From assembly GCF_003970385.1 (NCBI RefSeq), contig NZ_RXZH01000006.1:186001-250000 (forward strand): DNA of 64,000 nt, read 5' to 3'. Position numbers and translations under genes: made by a program. The notes below the pieces were generated by a model. That model made no database searches and had not been told where the DNA came from. It saw only the letters and a program-made list of their open reading frames with translations. Shown in pieces: positions 35,577 to 45,341 of this stretch. This DNA is from Vibrio aquaticus (lineage in GTDB: Bacteria; Pseudomonadota; Gammaproteobacteria; Enterobacterales; Vibrionaceae). The first letter of the stretch is position 1, and each line of letters opens with the position of its first letter.

Positions 35577-37139
35577 GTGAGTAAACGTCTACTCAAGTCG
35601 GGCATGATTGTAAGCGCCATGACATTGATTTCTCGTGTTTTAGGCTTAGTACGAGATGTCGTGGTTGCAAATCTAATGGGCGCAGGTGCAAGTGCCGATG
35701 TCTTCTTTTTTGCGAACAAAATTCCTAACTTTTTGCGCCGCCTATTTGCAGAAGGGGCATTTTCACAAGCATTTGTTCCAGTATTAACTGAAAGCCATGC
35801 CGCTGGAGACATGGATAAAACCCGTGAGCTGATTGCCAGGGCGGCAGGTACGCTTAGTGTGATTGTCTCTATTGTCACGTTTTTGGGCGTTTTAGGTTCA
35901 GGTGTGGTCACCGCATTGTTTGGTTTCGGCTGGTTTCTTGATTGGATGAACGGCGGGCCTTCAGCGGAAAAGTTTGAGCTAGCAAGCTTAATGCTTAAAA
36001 TTACCTTTCCGTATTTATGGTTCATTACCTTTGTTGCTCTGTCCGGCGCTATTTTGAACACCATGGGGAAATTTGCGGTCTCTTCATTTACCCCAGTGTT
36101 CCTTAATGTGATGATCATCTTTTCAGCCTGGTTTATTGCTCCTCAGCTGTCACAGCCAGAGATCGGCTTAGCGATTGGCGTCTTCTTAGGTGGCTTGGTT
36201 CAATTTCTTTTCCAAATTCCCTTCCTTATTAAAGCCGGCGTTATGGTTAAGCCTAAGTGGGGCTGGCGTGATCCTGGAGTTGTGAAAATTCGCACTCTGA
36301 TGATCCCTGCTTTATTTGGTGTCTCTGTTAGTCAGATCAACTTGTTGTTTGATACCTTTATTGCCAGTTTTCTTCAGACGGGTTCGATAAGCTGGCTTTA
36401 CTACTCAGACCGCTTATTAGAGTTCCCTCTTGGTTTGTTTGGTATCGCGATTGCAACTGTGATTCTCCCTTCGCTCTCTCGTAAACACGTTGATGACCAA
36501 AGTGATGGCTTTGCACAAACGATGGACTGGGGCGTTCGCATGGTGACCTTGCTTGGTATTCCGGCGATGTTGGGTTTGATGGTTCTCGCTAAACCTATGT
36601 TAATGGTGCTCTTTATGCGTGGTGAGTTTTCGCCACAAGATGTTCAGTTTGCCTCAATGTCTTTGGTTGCCTATGCATCTGGTTTATTAAACTTCATGCT
36701 AATCAAAGTATTAGCGCCGGGGTATTACTCTCGTCAAGACACCAAAACCCCCGTTAAGTACGGCATTATTGCCATGGTCACCAATATGGTGTTCAACGCT
36801 ATTTTTGCCTGGTTCTATGGCTATGTAGGTTTGGCGATTGCTACTGCACTGTCGGCCTTCGTTAATATGTCCCTGCTGTATCGCGGTCTTCATTTGGCGG
36901 GTGTCTATAAACTCACCCAGAGAACTCTGGTCTTTATGGCTAAATTGGTTGTAGCTGGTGGCTTGATGATTGCTGCCATTTTATGGCAATTGGAAGAGAT
37001 GGCCGTTTGGTTAACTTGGAGCTTTATTGAGCGAGTTATGTGGCTGACTGCCTTGATTGGGTTAGGTGCGGGTGTTTACTTAGTTACCTTGCTCGTACTT
37101 GGTGTTCGCCTAAAAGATTTAAAAGCAGCGACAGAGTGA
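35577..37139 (+). CDS. murJ: MurJ (MviN), lipid II flippase
   Basis: MOP-superfamily flippase that moves lipid II across the inner membrane. 520 aa with about 14 helices. The N-terminal MTLISRVLGLVRDVVVANLMGAG, DVFFFANKIPNFLRRLFAEGAFSQAFVPV and YYSDRLLEFPLGLFGIAIATVILP are diagnostic. The start is GTG 35577 behind CTGGGG. It is inserted between rpsT and ribF, where E. coli has no murJ. Confidence 0.96.
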   Translation: MSKRLLKSGMIVSAMTLISRVLGLVRDVVVANLMGAGASADVFFFANKIPNFLRRLFAEGAFSQAFVPVLTESHAAGDMDKTRELIARAAGTLSVIVSIVTFLGVLGSGVVTALFGFGWFLDWMNGGPSAEKFELASLMLKITFPYLWFITFVALSGAILNTMGKFAVSSFTPVFLNVMIIFSAWFIAPQLSQPEIGLAIGVFLGGLVQFLFQIPFLIKAGVMVKPKWGWRDPGVVKIRTLMIPALFGVSVSQINLLFDTFIASFLQTGSISWLYYSDRLLEFPLGLFGIAIATVILPSLSRKHVDDQSDGFAQTMDWGVRMVTLLGIPAMLGLMVLAKPMLMVLFMRGEFSPQDVQFASMSLVAYASGLLNFMLIKVLAPGYYSRQDTKTPVKYGIIAMVTNMVFNAIFAWFYGYVGLAIATALSAFVNMSLLYRGLHLAGVYKLTQRTLVFMAKLVVAGGLMIAAILWQLEEMAVWLTWSFIERVMWLTALIGLGAGVYLVTLLVLGVRLKDLKAATE

Positions 37140-37229
37140 ACCTGATTAGTATATAATCCGTCGGTTTCACGCACTATGTCTCTTTTTTGAAGAGAAGTTA
37201 ATACAAAGATAGGTTTTTAGCGCTTCCCA

Positions 37230-38174
37230 ATGGAATTGATCCGCGGTATTCACAACATCAAATCACACCATCAAGGGTGTGTATTGACGATCGGGAACTT
37301 TGACGGTGTCCACCTCGGGCATCAAGAGGTTTTACGCCAAGTGTCAGAAAAGGCGAGAGAATTAGGTTTACCTTCAACGGTGATGACCTTTGACCCTCAG
37401 CCATTGGAACTGTTTGCTAAAGATAAAGCCCCGGCGCGGTTAACTCGCCTGAGGGATAAGTTTGTTCAGCTAAGTAAGCTCGATATTGAGCGACTGCTTT
37501 GTGTTAACTTTAATCATCAATTTGCCAACCAATCAGCTGATGAGTTTATTAGTGACTTGTTGGTGAAGCGTTTGGGTGTTAAGTTTCTCGTCGTAGGCGA
37601 TGATTTCTGCTTTGGTCGTGGGCGTAAAGGCAACTTTGCGATGCTGCAAGAAGCGGGGAAAAAGTATGGTTTTGAGGTCGTAAGTACCCAGAGTTTTCGC
37701 TTACAGCAGCTAAGAGTGAGCAGCACTGCCATTCGTAAAGCATTAGCTAGTGATAAGCTTGATGTCGCCGCAGAAATGTTAGGACGAGATTATAGTATTA
37801 GTGGTCGAGTATCTCATGGTCGCAAGTTAGGTCGAACCATTGGTTTTCCTACCGCGAACATCCCACTAAAACGTTGCGTGTCCCCTGTTTCTGGCGTCTA
37901 TACCGTGGAGGCTTTAGGCCTGGATGGAAAAGCCGTAGGGGGAGTGGCGAACATAGGCAACAGGCCGACGGTTAACGGTGTTCGCCAACAGCTAGAAGTA
38001 CATCTCTTTGACTTTAAGGCCAATTTATATGGCAAGCAGCTAGAAATCGTACTTTTAGATAAGATTCGAGATGAGCATAAATTTGAGTCATTCGAAGCTT
38101 TAAAACAACAAATTGAATTGGATGCTGAAGCAGCAAGGGTGTGGCTGCGTCAGCGTGAAGACCAAGTGGTTTAG
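37230..38174 (+). CDS. ribF: Bifunctional riboflavin kinase/FAD synthetase
   Basis: Makes FMN and FAD from riboflavin. 314 aa. The N-terminal nucleotidyltransferase domain has GNFDGVHLGHQEVL and the C-terminal flavokinase has GRTIGFPTANI and GVANIGNRPT. TATAAT at 37152-37157 may be its promoter. It is followed by ileS after 55 bp; ribF-ileS-lspA-fkpB-ispH is the conserved gammaproteobacterial order. Confidence 0.96.
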   Translation: MELIRGIHNIKSHHQGCVLTIGNFDGVHLGHQEVLRQVSEKARELGLPSTVMTFDPQPLELFAKDKAPARLTRLRDKFVQLSKLDIERLLCVNFNHQFANQSADEFISDLLVKRLGVKFLVVGDDFCFGRGRKGNFAMLQEAGKKYGFEVVSTQSFRLQQLRVSSTAIRKALASDKLDVAAEMLGRDYSISGRVSHGRKLGRTIGFPTANIPLKRCVSPVSGVYTVEALGLDGKAVGGVANIGNRPTVNGVRQQLEVHLFDFKANLYGKQLEIVLLDKIRDEHKFESFEALKQQIELDAEAARVWLRQREDQVV

Positions 38175-38229
38175 TTCGCTGCTTGGCATAATGTCTAACT
38201 GTCACCCAACACAACGGAATTAAGAATCG

Positions 38230-41067
38230 ATGAGTGAGTATAAAGATACCCTGAACCTTCCTGAAACAGGGTTTCCGATGCGCGGCAATCTGGCGAATCG
38301 CGAGCCAGAAATGCTTAAGCGTTGGTACAAAGAAGACCTTTACGGCGCAATCCGTGAAGCGAAGAAAGGCAAAAAATCTTTCGTTCTGCATGATGGCCCT
38401 CCATACGCAAATGGTGACATTCACATTGGTCACGCACTAAACAAGATTCTTAAAGACATTATTATTAAATCCAAAACACTTTCTGGTTTTGATGCACCGT
38501 ACATTCCTGGTTGGGACTGTCACGGTCTACCAATTGAACTAATGGTAGAAAAGAAAAAAGGCAAACCAGGCCAAAAAATCTCTGCGGCTGAGTTCCGTGA
38601 AGAGTGTCGTAAGTACGCGGCAGGTCAGGTAGAAGGCCAGAAAGAGAGCTTCAGGCGCCTAGGTATCATGGGTGAGTGGGATAAGCCATACCGCACTATG
38701 GACTTCGCAACAGAAGCGAACATCATCCGTGCGCTAGGTAAAATCGCAGATAACGGCCACCTACTAAAAGGTTTCAAGCCTGTTCACTGGTGTACTGACT
38801 GTGGTTCAGCGCTTGCTGAAGCAGAAGTAGAATACAAAGACAAAGTATCTCCATCTATCGATGTGAAATTCACAGCAGCAGATGAAGCCGCTCTTCTTGC
38901 TAAATTCAACCTAGCAGAAGGTCATGAAGGTCAAGGCGATATCTCTATCGTTATCTGGACTACTACGCCATGGACACTGCCAGCAAACCGCGCAGTATGT
39001 CTACGTGATGATCTGGAATACGTTCTTATCCAAGTAGAAGCAAACGGTGAGCAAGCAGCACAACGTATTATCGTGGCGTCTGAGCTAGCGAAAGACGTAA
39101 TGGATCGTGCGGGTATCGAGCACTTCCACAACCTTGGTTTTGCTACAGGTGCCGATCTTGAACTGACTCAGTTCAACCACCCGTTCTATGATTTCACTGT
39201 TCCAGCTATCCTTGGCGATCACGTAACGACTGAATCAGGTACAGGTGTTGTTCACACTGCACCAGGCCATGGTCAAGAAGACTTTGTGGTTGGTAAAAAA
39301 TATGACCTAGAAATCGCAAACCCAGTAGGCTCTAACGGTGTTTACCTACCTGATACTGAGCTATTTGCTGGTCAGCACGTATTCAAAGCGAACGATTCAG
39401 TTCTTGAAGTTCTGAAAGAGAAAGGTGCGTTACTACACCACCACGCTTACGAGCACAGCTACCCACATTGTTGGAGACATAAAACTCCAATCATCTTCCG
39501 TGCAACACCACAGTGGTTCGTATCTATGGACCAAGCAGGCCTACGTGCAAAAGCACTAGAGTCGATTAAGAGTGTTGAGTGGATGCCTGAATGGGGTGAA
39601 AGCCGTATCGAAGGTATGATTGAAGGTCGTCCTGAGTGGTGTATTTCTCGTCAACGTACTTGGGGCGTGCCAATTGCTCTGTTCGTTCATAAAGAGACAG
39701 CAGAACTGCACCCGAACACACTTGAACTTATCGAGAAAGTTGCACAGCTTGTTGAAGAAAAAGGCATTCAAGCTTGGTGGGATCTAGAAATCTCTGACCT
39801 ACTAGGCGAAGACGCAGATAAGTACGAGAAAGTGCTAGATACACTAGACGTATGGTTCGATTCAGGTGTAACGCACTACTCTGTAGTTGATGCTCGTGCA
39901 GAGTACAACGGTGCAAGCGCTGACCTATACCTTGAAGGTTCAGATCAACACCGTGGTTGGTTCCAGTCTTCTCTAATTTCATCTATCGCGATGAAAGACG
40001 AAGCACCTTACAAGCAAGTGCTAACTCACGGCTTCGTGGTTGATGGTCACGGTCGTAAGATGTCGAAATCTATCGGTAACGTAGTTGCGCCAAAAGACGT
40101 AACCAACAAACTAGGTGCAGACATTCTACGTCTATGGGTTGCTTCAACAGACTACACTGGTGAAGTAGCGGTTTCTGACGAAATCCTAAAACGTTCTGCA
40201 GATGCATACCGTCGTATTCGTAACACGGCACGTTTCTTCCTAGCGAACCTAAGTGGCTTTAACCCAGCAACAGATATTGTTCCTGCAGAAGAAATGGTTG
40301 CTCTAGATCGTTGGGCTGTAGGTCGTGCACTAGCAGCACAAGAAGAGATCGTGAAAGCATACGGTGAGTACAACACTCACGCCGTAATTCAGCGTCTAAT
40401 GCAGTTCTGTTCTATCGAAATGGGTTCATTCTACCTAGACGTAATCAAAGACCGTCAATACACAGCGAAACTGGGCGGCCATGCTCAACGTAGCTGTCAG
40501 ACAGCGCTTTACTACATCGTAGAAGCTCTAGTTCGTTGGATGGCTCCAATCATGTCGTTCACTGCGGATGAAATCTGGAACGAAATGCCGGGCGAGCGCG
40601 ATAAGTTTGTCTTCACTGGCGAATGGTTCGAAGGCCTATTTGGTCTTGCTGAAGGCGAAGAGCTAAACAACGAGTTCTGGGCAGAGATGCAATCCGTTCG
40701 TGGTGGTGTAAACAAACTGCTAGAAGATGCTCGTAAAGAGAAGACGATCGGTGGTTCACTGCAAGCAGAAGTAACGTTATACGCTGAAGATGCACTAGCA
40801 GCGAAAATTAACAAACTAGAAGATGAACTACGCTTTGTCCTTCTAACCTCTGCAGCAACAGTGAAGCCTCTAAGCGAGAAGTCTGACTCAGCTCAAGCGA
40901 CAGACGTTGAAGGTTTGTTTGTGGAAGTGAAAGCAACAGAAGCTGAGAAGTGTGACCGTTGTTGGCACCACACTCCAGACGTAGGCACAATCGAAGGTCA
41001 CGAGAAGATCTGTGGTCGTTGTGTTTCTAACGTTGATGGTGAAGGTGAAGTTCGCAAGTTCGCTTAA
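38230..41067 (+). CDS. ileS: Isoleucyl-tRNA synthetase
   Basis: 945 aa class I synthetase. HIGH is in [21 protein letters not shown] in [14 protein letters not shown]; the editing domain (CP1) carries [14 protein letters not shown]. The C-terminal zinc-finger cysteines are CDRCWHH and CGRCVSN, so this is the bacterial type sensitive to mupirocin-class inhibitors in general. Codon use is highly biased. Instead of running straight into lspA, it is followed by a 400-bp repeat-filled gap. Confidence 0.97.
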   Translation: MSEYKDTLNLPETGFPMRGNLANREPEMLKRWYKEDLYGAIREAKKGKKSFVLHDGPPYANGDIHIGHALNKILKDIIIKSKTLSGFDAPYIPGWDCHGLPIELMVEKKKGKPGQKISAAEFREECRKYAAGQVEGQKESFRRLGIMGEWDKPYRTMDFATEANIIRALGKIADNGHLLKGFKPVHWCTDCGSALAEAEVEYKDKVSPSIDVKFTAADEAALLAKFNLAEGHEGQGDISIVIWTTTPWTLPANRAVCLRDDLEYVLIQVEANGEQAAQRIIVASELAKDVMDRAGIEHFHNLGFATGADLELTQFNHPFYDFTVPAILGDHVTTESGTGVVHTAPGHGQEDFVVGKKYDLEIANPVGSNGVYLPDTELFAGQHVFKANDSVLEVLKEKGALLHHHAYEHSYPHCWRHKTPIIFRATPQWFVSMDQAGLRAKALESIKSVEWMPEWGESRIEGMIEGRPEWCISRQRTWGVPIALFVHKETAELHPNTLELIEKVAQLVEEKGIQAWWDLEISDLLGEDADKYEKVLDTLDVWFDSGVTHYSVVDARAEYNGASADLYLEGSDQHRGWFQSSLISSIAMKDEAPYKQVLTHGFVVDGHGRKMSKSIGNVVAPKDVTNKLGADILRLWVASTDYTGEVAVSDEILKRSADAYRRIRNTARFFLANLSGFNPATDIVPAEEMVALDRWAVGRALAAQEEIVKAYGEYNTHAVIQRLMQFCSIEMGSFYLDVIKDRQYTAKLGGHAQRSCQTALYYIVEALVRWMAPIMSFTADEIWNEMPGERDKFVFTGEWFEGLFGLAEGEELNNEFWAEMQSVRGGVNKLLEDARKEKTIGGSLQAEVTLYAEDALAAKINKLEDELRFVLLTSAATVKPLSEKSDSAQATDVEGLFVEVKATEAEKCDRCWHHTPDVGTIEGHEKICGRCVSNVDGEGEVRKFA

Positions 41068-41070
41068 TTG

Positions 41071-41192
41071 CTCGTCATTCTTGGCACTGTAGCTGTGTTG
41101 ACTGCACTGACTCGCTCCATCACATAGGAAAACTATGCTCAGGAGCCTCGTAAGCTTGTCGCCTTGCTACAGCACCAATAATTTAGAGCAAG
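41071..41192 (+). repeat. ERIC-like intergenic palindromic repeat, copy 2
   Basis: Begins four bases after the ileS stop. TTGACTGCACTGACTCGCTCC, TCACATAGG/CTATG and CTTGTCGCCTTGCTACAGCA are followed by CCAATAATTTAGAGCA, the last part resembling the ERIC end (CTCGAATTATTTAGAGTA). It shares the CTTGTCGCCTTGCT end and overall layout with the copy after prfC. Confidence 0.7.
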
Positions 41193-41290
41193 AGTTCTCG
41201 GAACTTTATTGAAATAACATAGCCCCAGTGTATCTACTGGGGTTATTTTTAACTGCTCGTTAGAGATACTTAGAGTGGTTCAAGTTGATA

Positions 41291-41418
41291 GAGATTCCTT
41301 ACTCACTCATTCTTCGCTCTAAGGAATGACAGTGTTTAGTTCAGTCGTACTGTCATCCTCAAGAGGGAGGAGCGACCGAGTTGGGGATCTCGTATTAAAT
41401 GTAATTTTGATTCGTTCG
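41291..41418 (-). repeat. Rearranged copy of the 103-bp palindromic repeat
   Basis: Read on the minus strand, a right half (GAGATCCCCAACTCGGTCGC... to TTGAGGATGACA, 41401-41350) precedes a left half (GTCATTCCTTAGAGCGAAG... to AAGGAATCTC, 41330-41291), with a 20-bp spacer. The left half differs from unit 1 by one base in about 40. So the two halves are present but in swapped order, as if cut from a tandem array in another phase. Confidence 0.65.
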
Positions 41419-41466
41419 CACTTCACAGGCGGAGTGACGAGATTTTTATAATTGGTAGGAACTCTA

Positions 41467-41970
41467 ATGAGTAACATTCCACTAAAACAATCAGGTGTAC
41501 GTTGGCTGTGGTTAGCTATCGTGATCTTTTTTGCTGACATTGGTATCAAGCTGTACGTCATGGACAGCATGGGTTATGGCTGGGCTAACCGTATTGAAGT
41601 CCTGCCTTTCTTTAACCTATTGTATGTGCATAACTACGGCGCAGCATTCAGCTTCTTGAGTGATCAAGCTGGGTGGCAGCGCTGGTTCTTTACTGGTATC
41701 GCTTTTGTGGTAACAGGCATGCTGACTTACTGGATGAGTAAGCTGCCAGCCAAAGAGAAATGGAATAATATCGCTTATGCGATGATCATTGGTGGTGCCG
41801 TTGGTAATGTCTTTGACCGTGTTGTGCACGGCTTTGTGGTCGATTATCTAGATTTCTTCTGGGGTGACTACCATTGGCCTGCATTCAACTTAGCGGATAC
41901 GACTATCTGTATTGGTGCGGCAATGATCATTCTTGACGGCTTTCGCAAGAAAGAAGAAGCCAAAGCATAA
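41467..41970 (+). CDS. lspA: Lipoprotein signal peptidase LspA
   Basis: Aspartic membrane peptidase that cleaves prolipoprotein signal peptides after Lgt action. 167 aa, four transmembrane helices. The catalytic aspartates are in [18 protein letters not shown] and [11 protein letters not shown] 41467 follows TAGGA at the right distance; the earlier in-frame start at 41452 lies before this site. It is separated from ileS by repeats, so it may depend on read-through or on a promoter inside that gap. Confidence 0.95.
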   Translation: MSNIPLKQSGVRWLWLAIVIFFADIGIKLYVMDSMGYGWANRIEVLPFFNLLYVHNYGAAFSFLSDQAGWQRWFFTGIAFVVTGMLTYWMSKLPAKEKWNNIAYAMIIGGAVGNVFDRVVHGFVVDYLDFFWGDYHWPAFNLADTTICIGAAMIILDGFRKKEEAKA

Positions 41971-41993
41971 TTGGTGATAAATTGAATAACCTT

Positions 41994-42026
41994 AAGCGTC
42001 GTCCGTTGATTCGGGCGACGCTTTTT
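41994..42026 (+). terminator. Hairpin terminator after lspA
   Basis: 12-bp stem AAGCGTCGTCCG / CGGGCGACGCTT (one G-T) with loop TTGATT and TTT, 24 bases after the lspA stop. Confidence 0.85.
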
Positions 42027-42108
42027 ATTATGTTGGAGCGGAATCTACGCATCTTCGTACAATAAAGCCAATCAGCGTAGGAAAACCGAATAACAAGGAA
42101 GCAGTAAC

Positions 42109-42540
42109 GTGACGACAATTGCCCAAGACTCCGCAGTAACTCTGCATTTTACCATCAAGATGAATGACGGCTCAGTGGCTGATAGCACTCACAATATGGG
42201 TAAGCCCGCTAAATTGGTTATTGGTGACGGTAGCCTAAGTGAAAACTTCGAAAAGTGCTTAGTGGGTTTGAATTCGGGAGACAAAAAATCCATTGAGCTC
42301 AAAGCCGCTGATGCTTTCGGTATGCCGAACCCAGACAATATCCACTATATGGATCGTGCCAAGTTTGTCGGTGATGCCGAAGTGGAAGTTGGTACGATTA
42401 TGGCTTTCTCTGGCCGCGATGGTATGGAGATTCCAGGTATTATCACCGATATTGCGGGTGATTCAGTAACGGTTGACTTTAATCATCCATTAGCAGGGCA
42501 AGATGTGACTTTTGAAGTTGAGATTTTGTCAGTAGAATAA
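42109..42540 (+). CDS. fkpB: FkpB (SlpA), FKBP-type peptidyl-prolyl isomerase
   Basis: Cytosolic SlyD-like PPIase/chaperone, 143 aa. The FKBP fold carries an insert-in-flap domain: HFTIKMNDGSVADSTHNMGKPAKLVIGDG, then the IF domain PDNIHYMDRAKFVGD, then DFNHPLAGQDVTFEVEIL. The start is GTG 42109, eight bases after AAGGAA. ispH follows after 24 bp. Confidence 0.94.
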   Translation: MTTIAQDSAVTLHFTIKMNDGSVADSTHNMGKPAKLVIGDGSLSENFEKCLVGLNSGDKKSIELKAADAFGMPNPDNIHYMDRAKFVGDAEVEVGTIMAFSGRDGMEIPGIITDIAGDSVTVDFNHPLAGQDVTFEVEILSVE

Positions 42541-42564
42541 GCGCCCAAAGAAGATAACGACGCC

Positions 42565-43530
42565 ATGAGCAATCAAATGAAAATTAAGTTAGCCAACCCT
42601 CGCGGTTTTTGTGCCGGTGTAGATCGTGCGATCAGTATTGTTGAACGTGCATTAGAAATGTACCAACCACCAATTTATGTTCGTCATGAGGTGGTGCATA
42701 ACCGCTTTGTTGTTGAAGGCCTAAAACAGCGTGGCGCGATCTTTGTTGAAGAGCTAAATGAAGTGCCAGATGACAACATCGTTATTTTCTCAGCTCATGG
42801 TGTATCTCAGGCAGTACGTAAAGAAGCCAAAGCGCGTGACCTAACAGTCTTTGATGCCACTTGTCCGCTAGTGACGAAAGTTCATATGGAAGTGGCTCGT
42901 GCAAGCCGCAAACATATGGAAGTCGTTCTGATTGGTCACGCAGGTCACCCTGAAGTTGAAGGCACTATGGGGCAATACGCCAGTGATGAAGGCGGTATGT
43001 ACTTGGTTGAGCGTCCTGAAGATGTGCTTAAGCTAAAAGAGATCGTTAAAGACCCAAGCCACCTGCATTATGTTAGCCAAACGACGCTTTCGGTCGATGA
43101 GACAGCTGACGTGATTGACGAGCTACGCCGTGTGTTCCCAGACATTCAAGGCCCACGTAAAGACGACATCTGTTACGCTACGCAAAACCGTCAAGATGCG
43201 GTTCGTGAAATGGCGACAGACGTAGACGTTGTGATTGTGGTTGGTTCTAAGAACTCTTCAAACTCAACTCGCTTAAAAGAGCTGGCTGAGAAACTGGGCA
43301 CGCCGGGTTATCTGACAGATTGCGCAGAAGACATCAAACCGGAATGGTTTGAAGGTAAAGTGAAAGTTGGTGTCACCGCAGGTGCATCAGCGCCAGAAGA
43401 GCTTGTGAATCAAATCTTAGATCGCATTAAAGATCTGGTTGGTACTCGCTCGGTGGAAGAGATTCAAGGTCGTGAAGAAAATATGTTCTTCGAAGTGCCG
43501 AAAGAGCTACAGATTAAACAAGTCGATTAA
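42565..43530 (+). CDS. ispH: IspH, 4-hydroxy-3-methylbut-2-enyl diphosphate reductase
   Basis: Last step of the MEP isoprenoid pathway; 4Fe-4S enzyme, 321 aa. The three cluster cysteines are in [25 protein letters not shown] and [19 protein letters not shown] and SAHGVS hold substrate-binding histidines. ATG 42565 is used; ATG 42577 ([11 protein letters not shown]) is an alternative. Confidence 0.96.
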   Translation: MSNQMKIKLANPRGFCAGVDRAISIVERALEMYQPPIYVRHEVVHNRFVVEGLKQRGAIFVEELNEVPDDNIVIFSAHGVSQAVRKEAKARDLTVFDATCPLVTKVHMEVARASRKHMEVVLIGHAGHPEVEGTMGQYASDEGGMYLVERPEDVLKLKEIVKDPSHLHYVSQTTLSVDETADVIDELRRVFPDIQGPRKDDICYATQNRQDAVREMATDVDVVIVVGSKNSSNSTRLKELAEKLGTPGYLTDCAEDIKPEWFEGKVKVGVTAGASAPEELVNQILDRIKDLVGTRSVEEIQGREENMFFEVPKELQIKQVD

Positions 43531-43550
43531 GCTCGATTTGCGTGACATAG

Positions 43551-43578
43551 AAAGCCAGCGGTGAACGCTGGCTTTTTT
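43551..43578 (+). terminator. Terminator of fkpB-ispH
   Basis: Perfect 10-bp stem AAAGCCAGCG / CGCTGGCTTT with loop GTGAA and a T-run, 21 bases after the ispH stop. Confidence 0.92.
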
Positions 43579-43601
43579 ATTGGCTGTCACTTTGAGACAA
43601 G

Positions 43602-43626
43602 AAAAAGGCTCCAATCGGAGCCTTTT
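43602..43626 (-). terminator. Terminator of the cstA-type gene
   Basis: AAAAGGCTCC-AATC-GGAGCCTTTT; on the minus strand it ends in a T-run, 28 bases after the stop codon of the permease. Confidence 0.9.
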
Positions 43627-43653
43627 ATGTGTAGCAAGCGAAGTGTTATTAGC

Positions 43654-45138
43654 TTATGCAGTTTTCTTCACTGCTTGTGGTTTTTCTTCGTCAGCAAGGT
43701 CGGTGTCACCTTTGCCTTTTGAGATTTTGATAACGTATGCCGTTACCGCTAGTGTGAACAGAATGCCTGAGACCGTCGATACTTGAATTGGTAGACCGAA
43801 GCCTAGCGTACTGTTGTTTAGGATGAACGTCGCACAGACCGTCGTCATAAACATTGCAGGGATAGTGGTAATCCAGTGCAGCTTATTGTGACGTAGTAGG
43901 TAAGCTGAAGCGGTCCATAGCATCATCACGGCTGTTGATTGGTTCGCGAAACCGAAGTAGCGCCAAATCACACCGAAATCGACTTGAGTTAAGATACCGC
44001 CAATGACGAACAGTGGCACAGCCATCATTAGGCGGTTACGCAGTGCTTTTTGGTCGACGTTGAAATACTCTGCCAGAATTAGACGGCTTGAGCGGAAGGC
44101 TGTATCACCAGATGTGATAGGTAGAATCACCACGCCAAGGAACGCAATCACACCACCAAAGACACCGAGTAAGCCAAATGATGCGCTGTAGACAACATTA
44201 CCTGGGCCACCGTTGCTTACTGCTTCAGAGAGAGCATCAAGGTTGCCAAAGAAAGACAGAGCAATCGCACACCAAATCAGAGCAATCACACCTTCACCAA
44301 TCATTGCACCGTAGAAGACGAAACGACCGTTGGTTTCATTTTCCATACAACGCGCCATCAATGGTGATTGAGTCGCATGGAAGCCAGAAATCGCACCACA
44401 AGCAATAGTAATGAATAGCGCAGGCCATAAAGGCATGTCGTTAGGGTTCAAGTTGCTAAACATATCGCTGACTTGGAAGTCGCCCATGACAGTGTGTTCG
44501 CTAGAGAACGCAACCGCCGTCATTAGGCCAACCGACATGAAGATAAGTAGTGCCCCAAACAGTGGATAGAAACGGCCAATGATTTTATCGACAGGAACAA
44601 TCGTCGCGATGATGTAATAAGCGAAGATAGCGATAACCATGGTTGTCATGCTGACGTTTAGGCTAGTTTGATCATTAACCAAGTTAGTGATCATACCCGC
44701 TGGCGCAGACACGAATACAACACCGACAAGAAGCAGTAGGACAATGGCAAAGATGTTCATAAAGTGTTTTGCGCCATTGCCTAGGTAACGACCTGTGATG
44801 GTTGGAACGGATGCACCGCCATTACGCACAGAAAGCATGCCTGAGAAGTAATCGTGAACGGCACCTGCGAAGATACAGCCAATCACAATCCAAAGCATTG
44901 CCGCTGGTCCGTAAAGCGCCCCCATGATTGGGCCAAAGATAGGGCCAACACCGGCAATGTTGAGGAGTTGTACCAAGTAGACTTTCTTGGTCGACATTGG
45001 AACGTAGTCAACGCCGTCTGTTTTGGTATGGGCTGGCGTTTGGCGCTTTTCATTAATGCCAAACACTTTTTCGACAAAAGCGCCGTAAATGAAGTAACCG
45101 CCAATCAGGGCAGCAACACAGGTTAAAAACCACAACAT
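43654..45138 (-). CDS. CstA/BtsT-family carbon-starvation (pyruvate/peptide) permease
   Basis: 494 aa with at least 12 hydrophobic segments; a short form compared with E. coli CstA and BtsT (about 700 aa). Diagnostic stretches: QLLNIAGVGPIFGPIMGALYG, GCIFAGAVHDYFSGMLSVRNGG and GAISGFHATQSPLMARCME. E. coli BtsT is a high-affinity pyruvate/H+ symporter controlled by BtsSR. A BtsSR-like pair lies 4 kb away and CCACT repeats lie upstream, so a pyruvate-related role is a fair inference, though peptide uptake (CstA) is possible. It matches V. cholerae VC0687 in position. Confidence 0.9.
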   Translation of the reverse strand: MLWFLTCVAALIGGYFIYGAFVEKVFGINEKRQTPAHTKTDGVDYVPMSTKKVYLVQLLNIAGVGPIFGPIMGALYGPAAMLWIVIGCIFAGAVHDYFSGMLSVRNGGASVPTITGRYLGNGAKHFMNIFAIVLLLLVGVVFVSAPAGMITNLVNDQTSLNVSMTTMVIAIFAYYIIATIVPVDKIIGRFYPLFGALLIFMSVGLMTAVAFSSEHTVMGDFQVSDMFSNLNPNDMPLWPALFITIACGAISGFHATQSPLMARCMENETNGRFVFYGAMIGEGVIALIWCAIALSFFGNLDALSEAVSNGGPGNVVYSASFGLLGVFGGVIAFLGVVILPITSGDTAFRSSRLILAEYFNVDQKALRNRLMMAVPLFVIGGILTQVDFGVIWRYFGFANQSTAVMMLWTASAYLLRHNKLHWITTIPAMFMTTVCATFILNNSTLGFGLPIQVSTVSGILFTLAVTAYVIKISKGKGDTDLADEEKPQAVKKTA

Positions 45139-45218
45139 AACTCTATTCCTTGATGAATTTTTTAAAGCTCAAGGTGGATAGTATTCGCTCTGGATTCAAT
45201 AAACATTCGGTGAATGGG

Positions 45219-45306
45219 TGAGTGGACATATAGTGGAATAAACGGCTTTCTAGGCAAATAAGTGGTTTTCGGAGAATCTCAGTGGCAATTACCAAGATTT
45301 AGTGGT
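45219..45306 (-). promoter_or_regulatory. Array of five CCACT repeats upstream of the permease (candidate BtsR/LytTR operator)
   Basis: On the minus strand: ACCACTAA (45306-45299), GCCACTGA (45286-45279), ACCACTTA (45266-45259), TCCACTAT (45237-45230) and TCCACTCA (45226-45219). The first three are spaced exactly 20 bp. E. coli BtsR binds repeats that I recall as ACC(G/A)CT(C/T)A spaced 21 bp start to start; ACCACTTA fits this fully. The array ends 81 bp before the permease start. Confidence 0.5.
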
Positions 45307-45341
45307 TTGATTAGCAATGAGATTAAAAACAAGGAAAAACA

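Noticed and set aside
35510..36118. 202-codon ORF on the minus strand
   Set aside because: It lies antisense inside murJ, has low-complexity composition (T, K, A, S rich) and no ribosome-binding site; the plus-strand murJ explains the sequence.
43580..43786. 68-codon plus-strand ORF between ispH and the permease
   Set aside because: It runs through the permease terminator and the 3' end of that gene in antisense and lacks a ribosome-binding site of its own.
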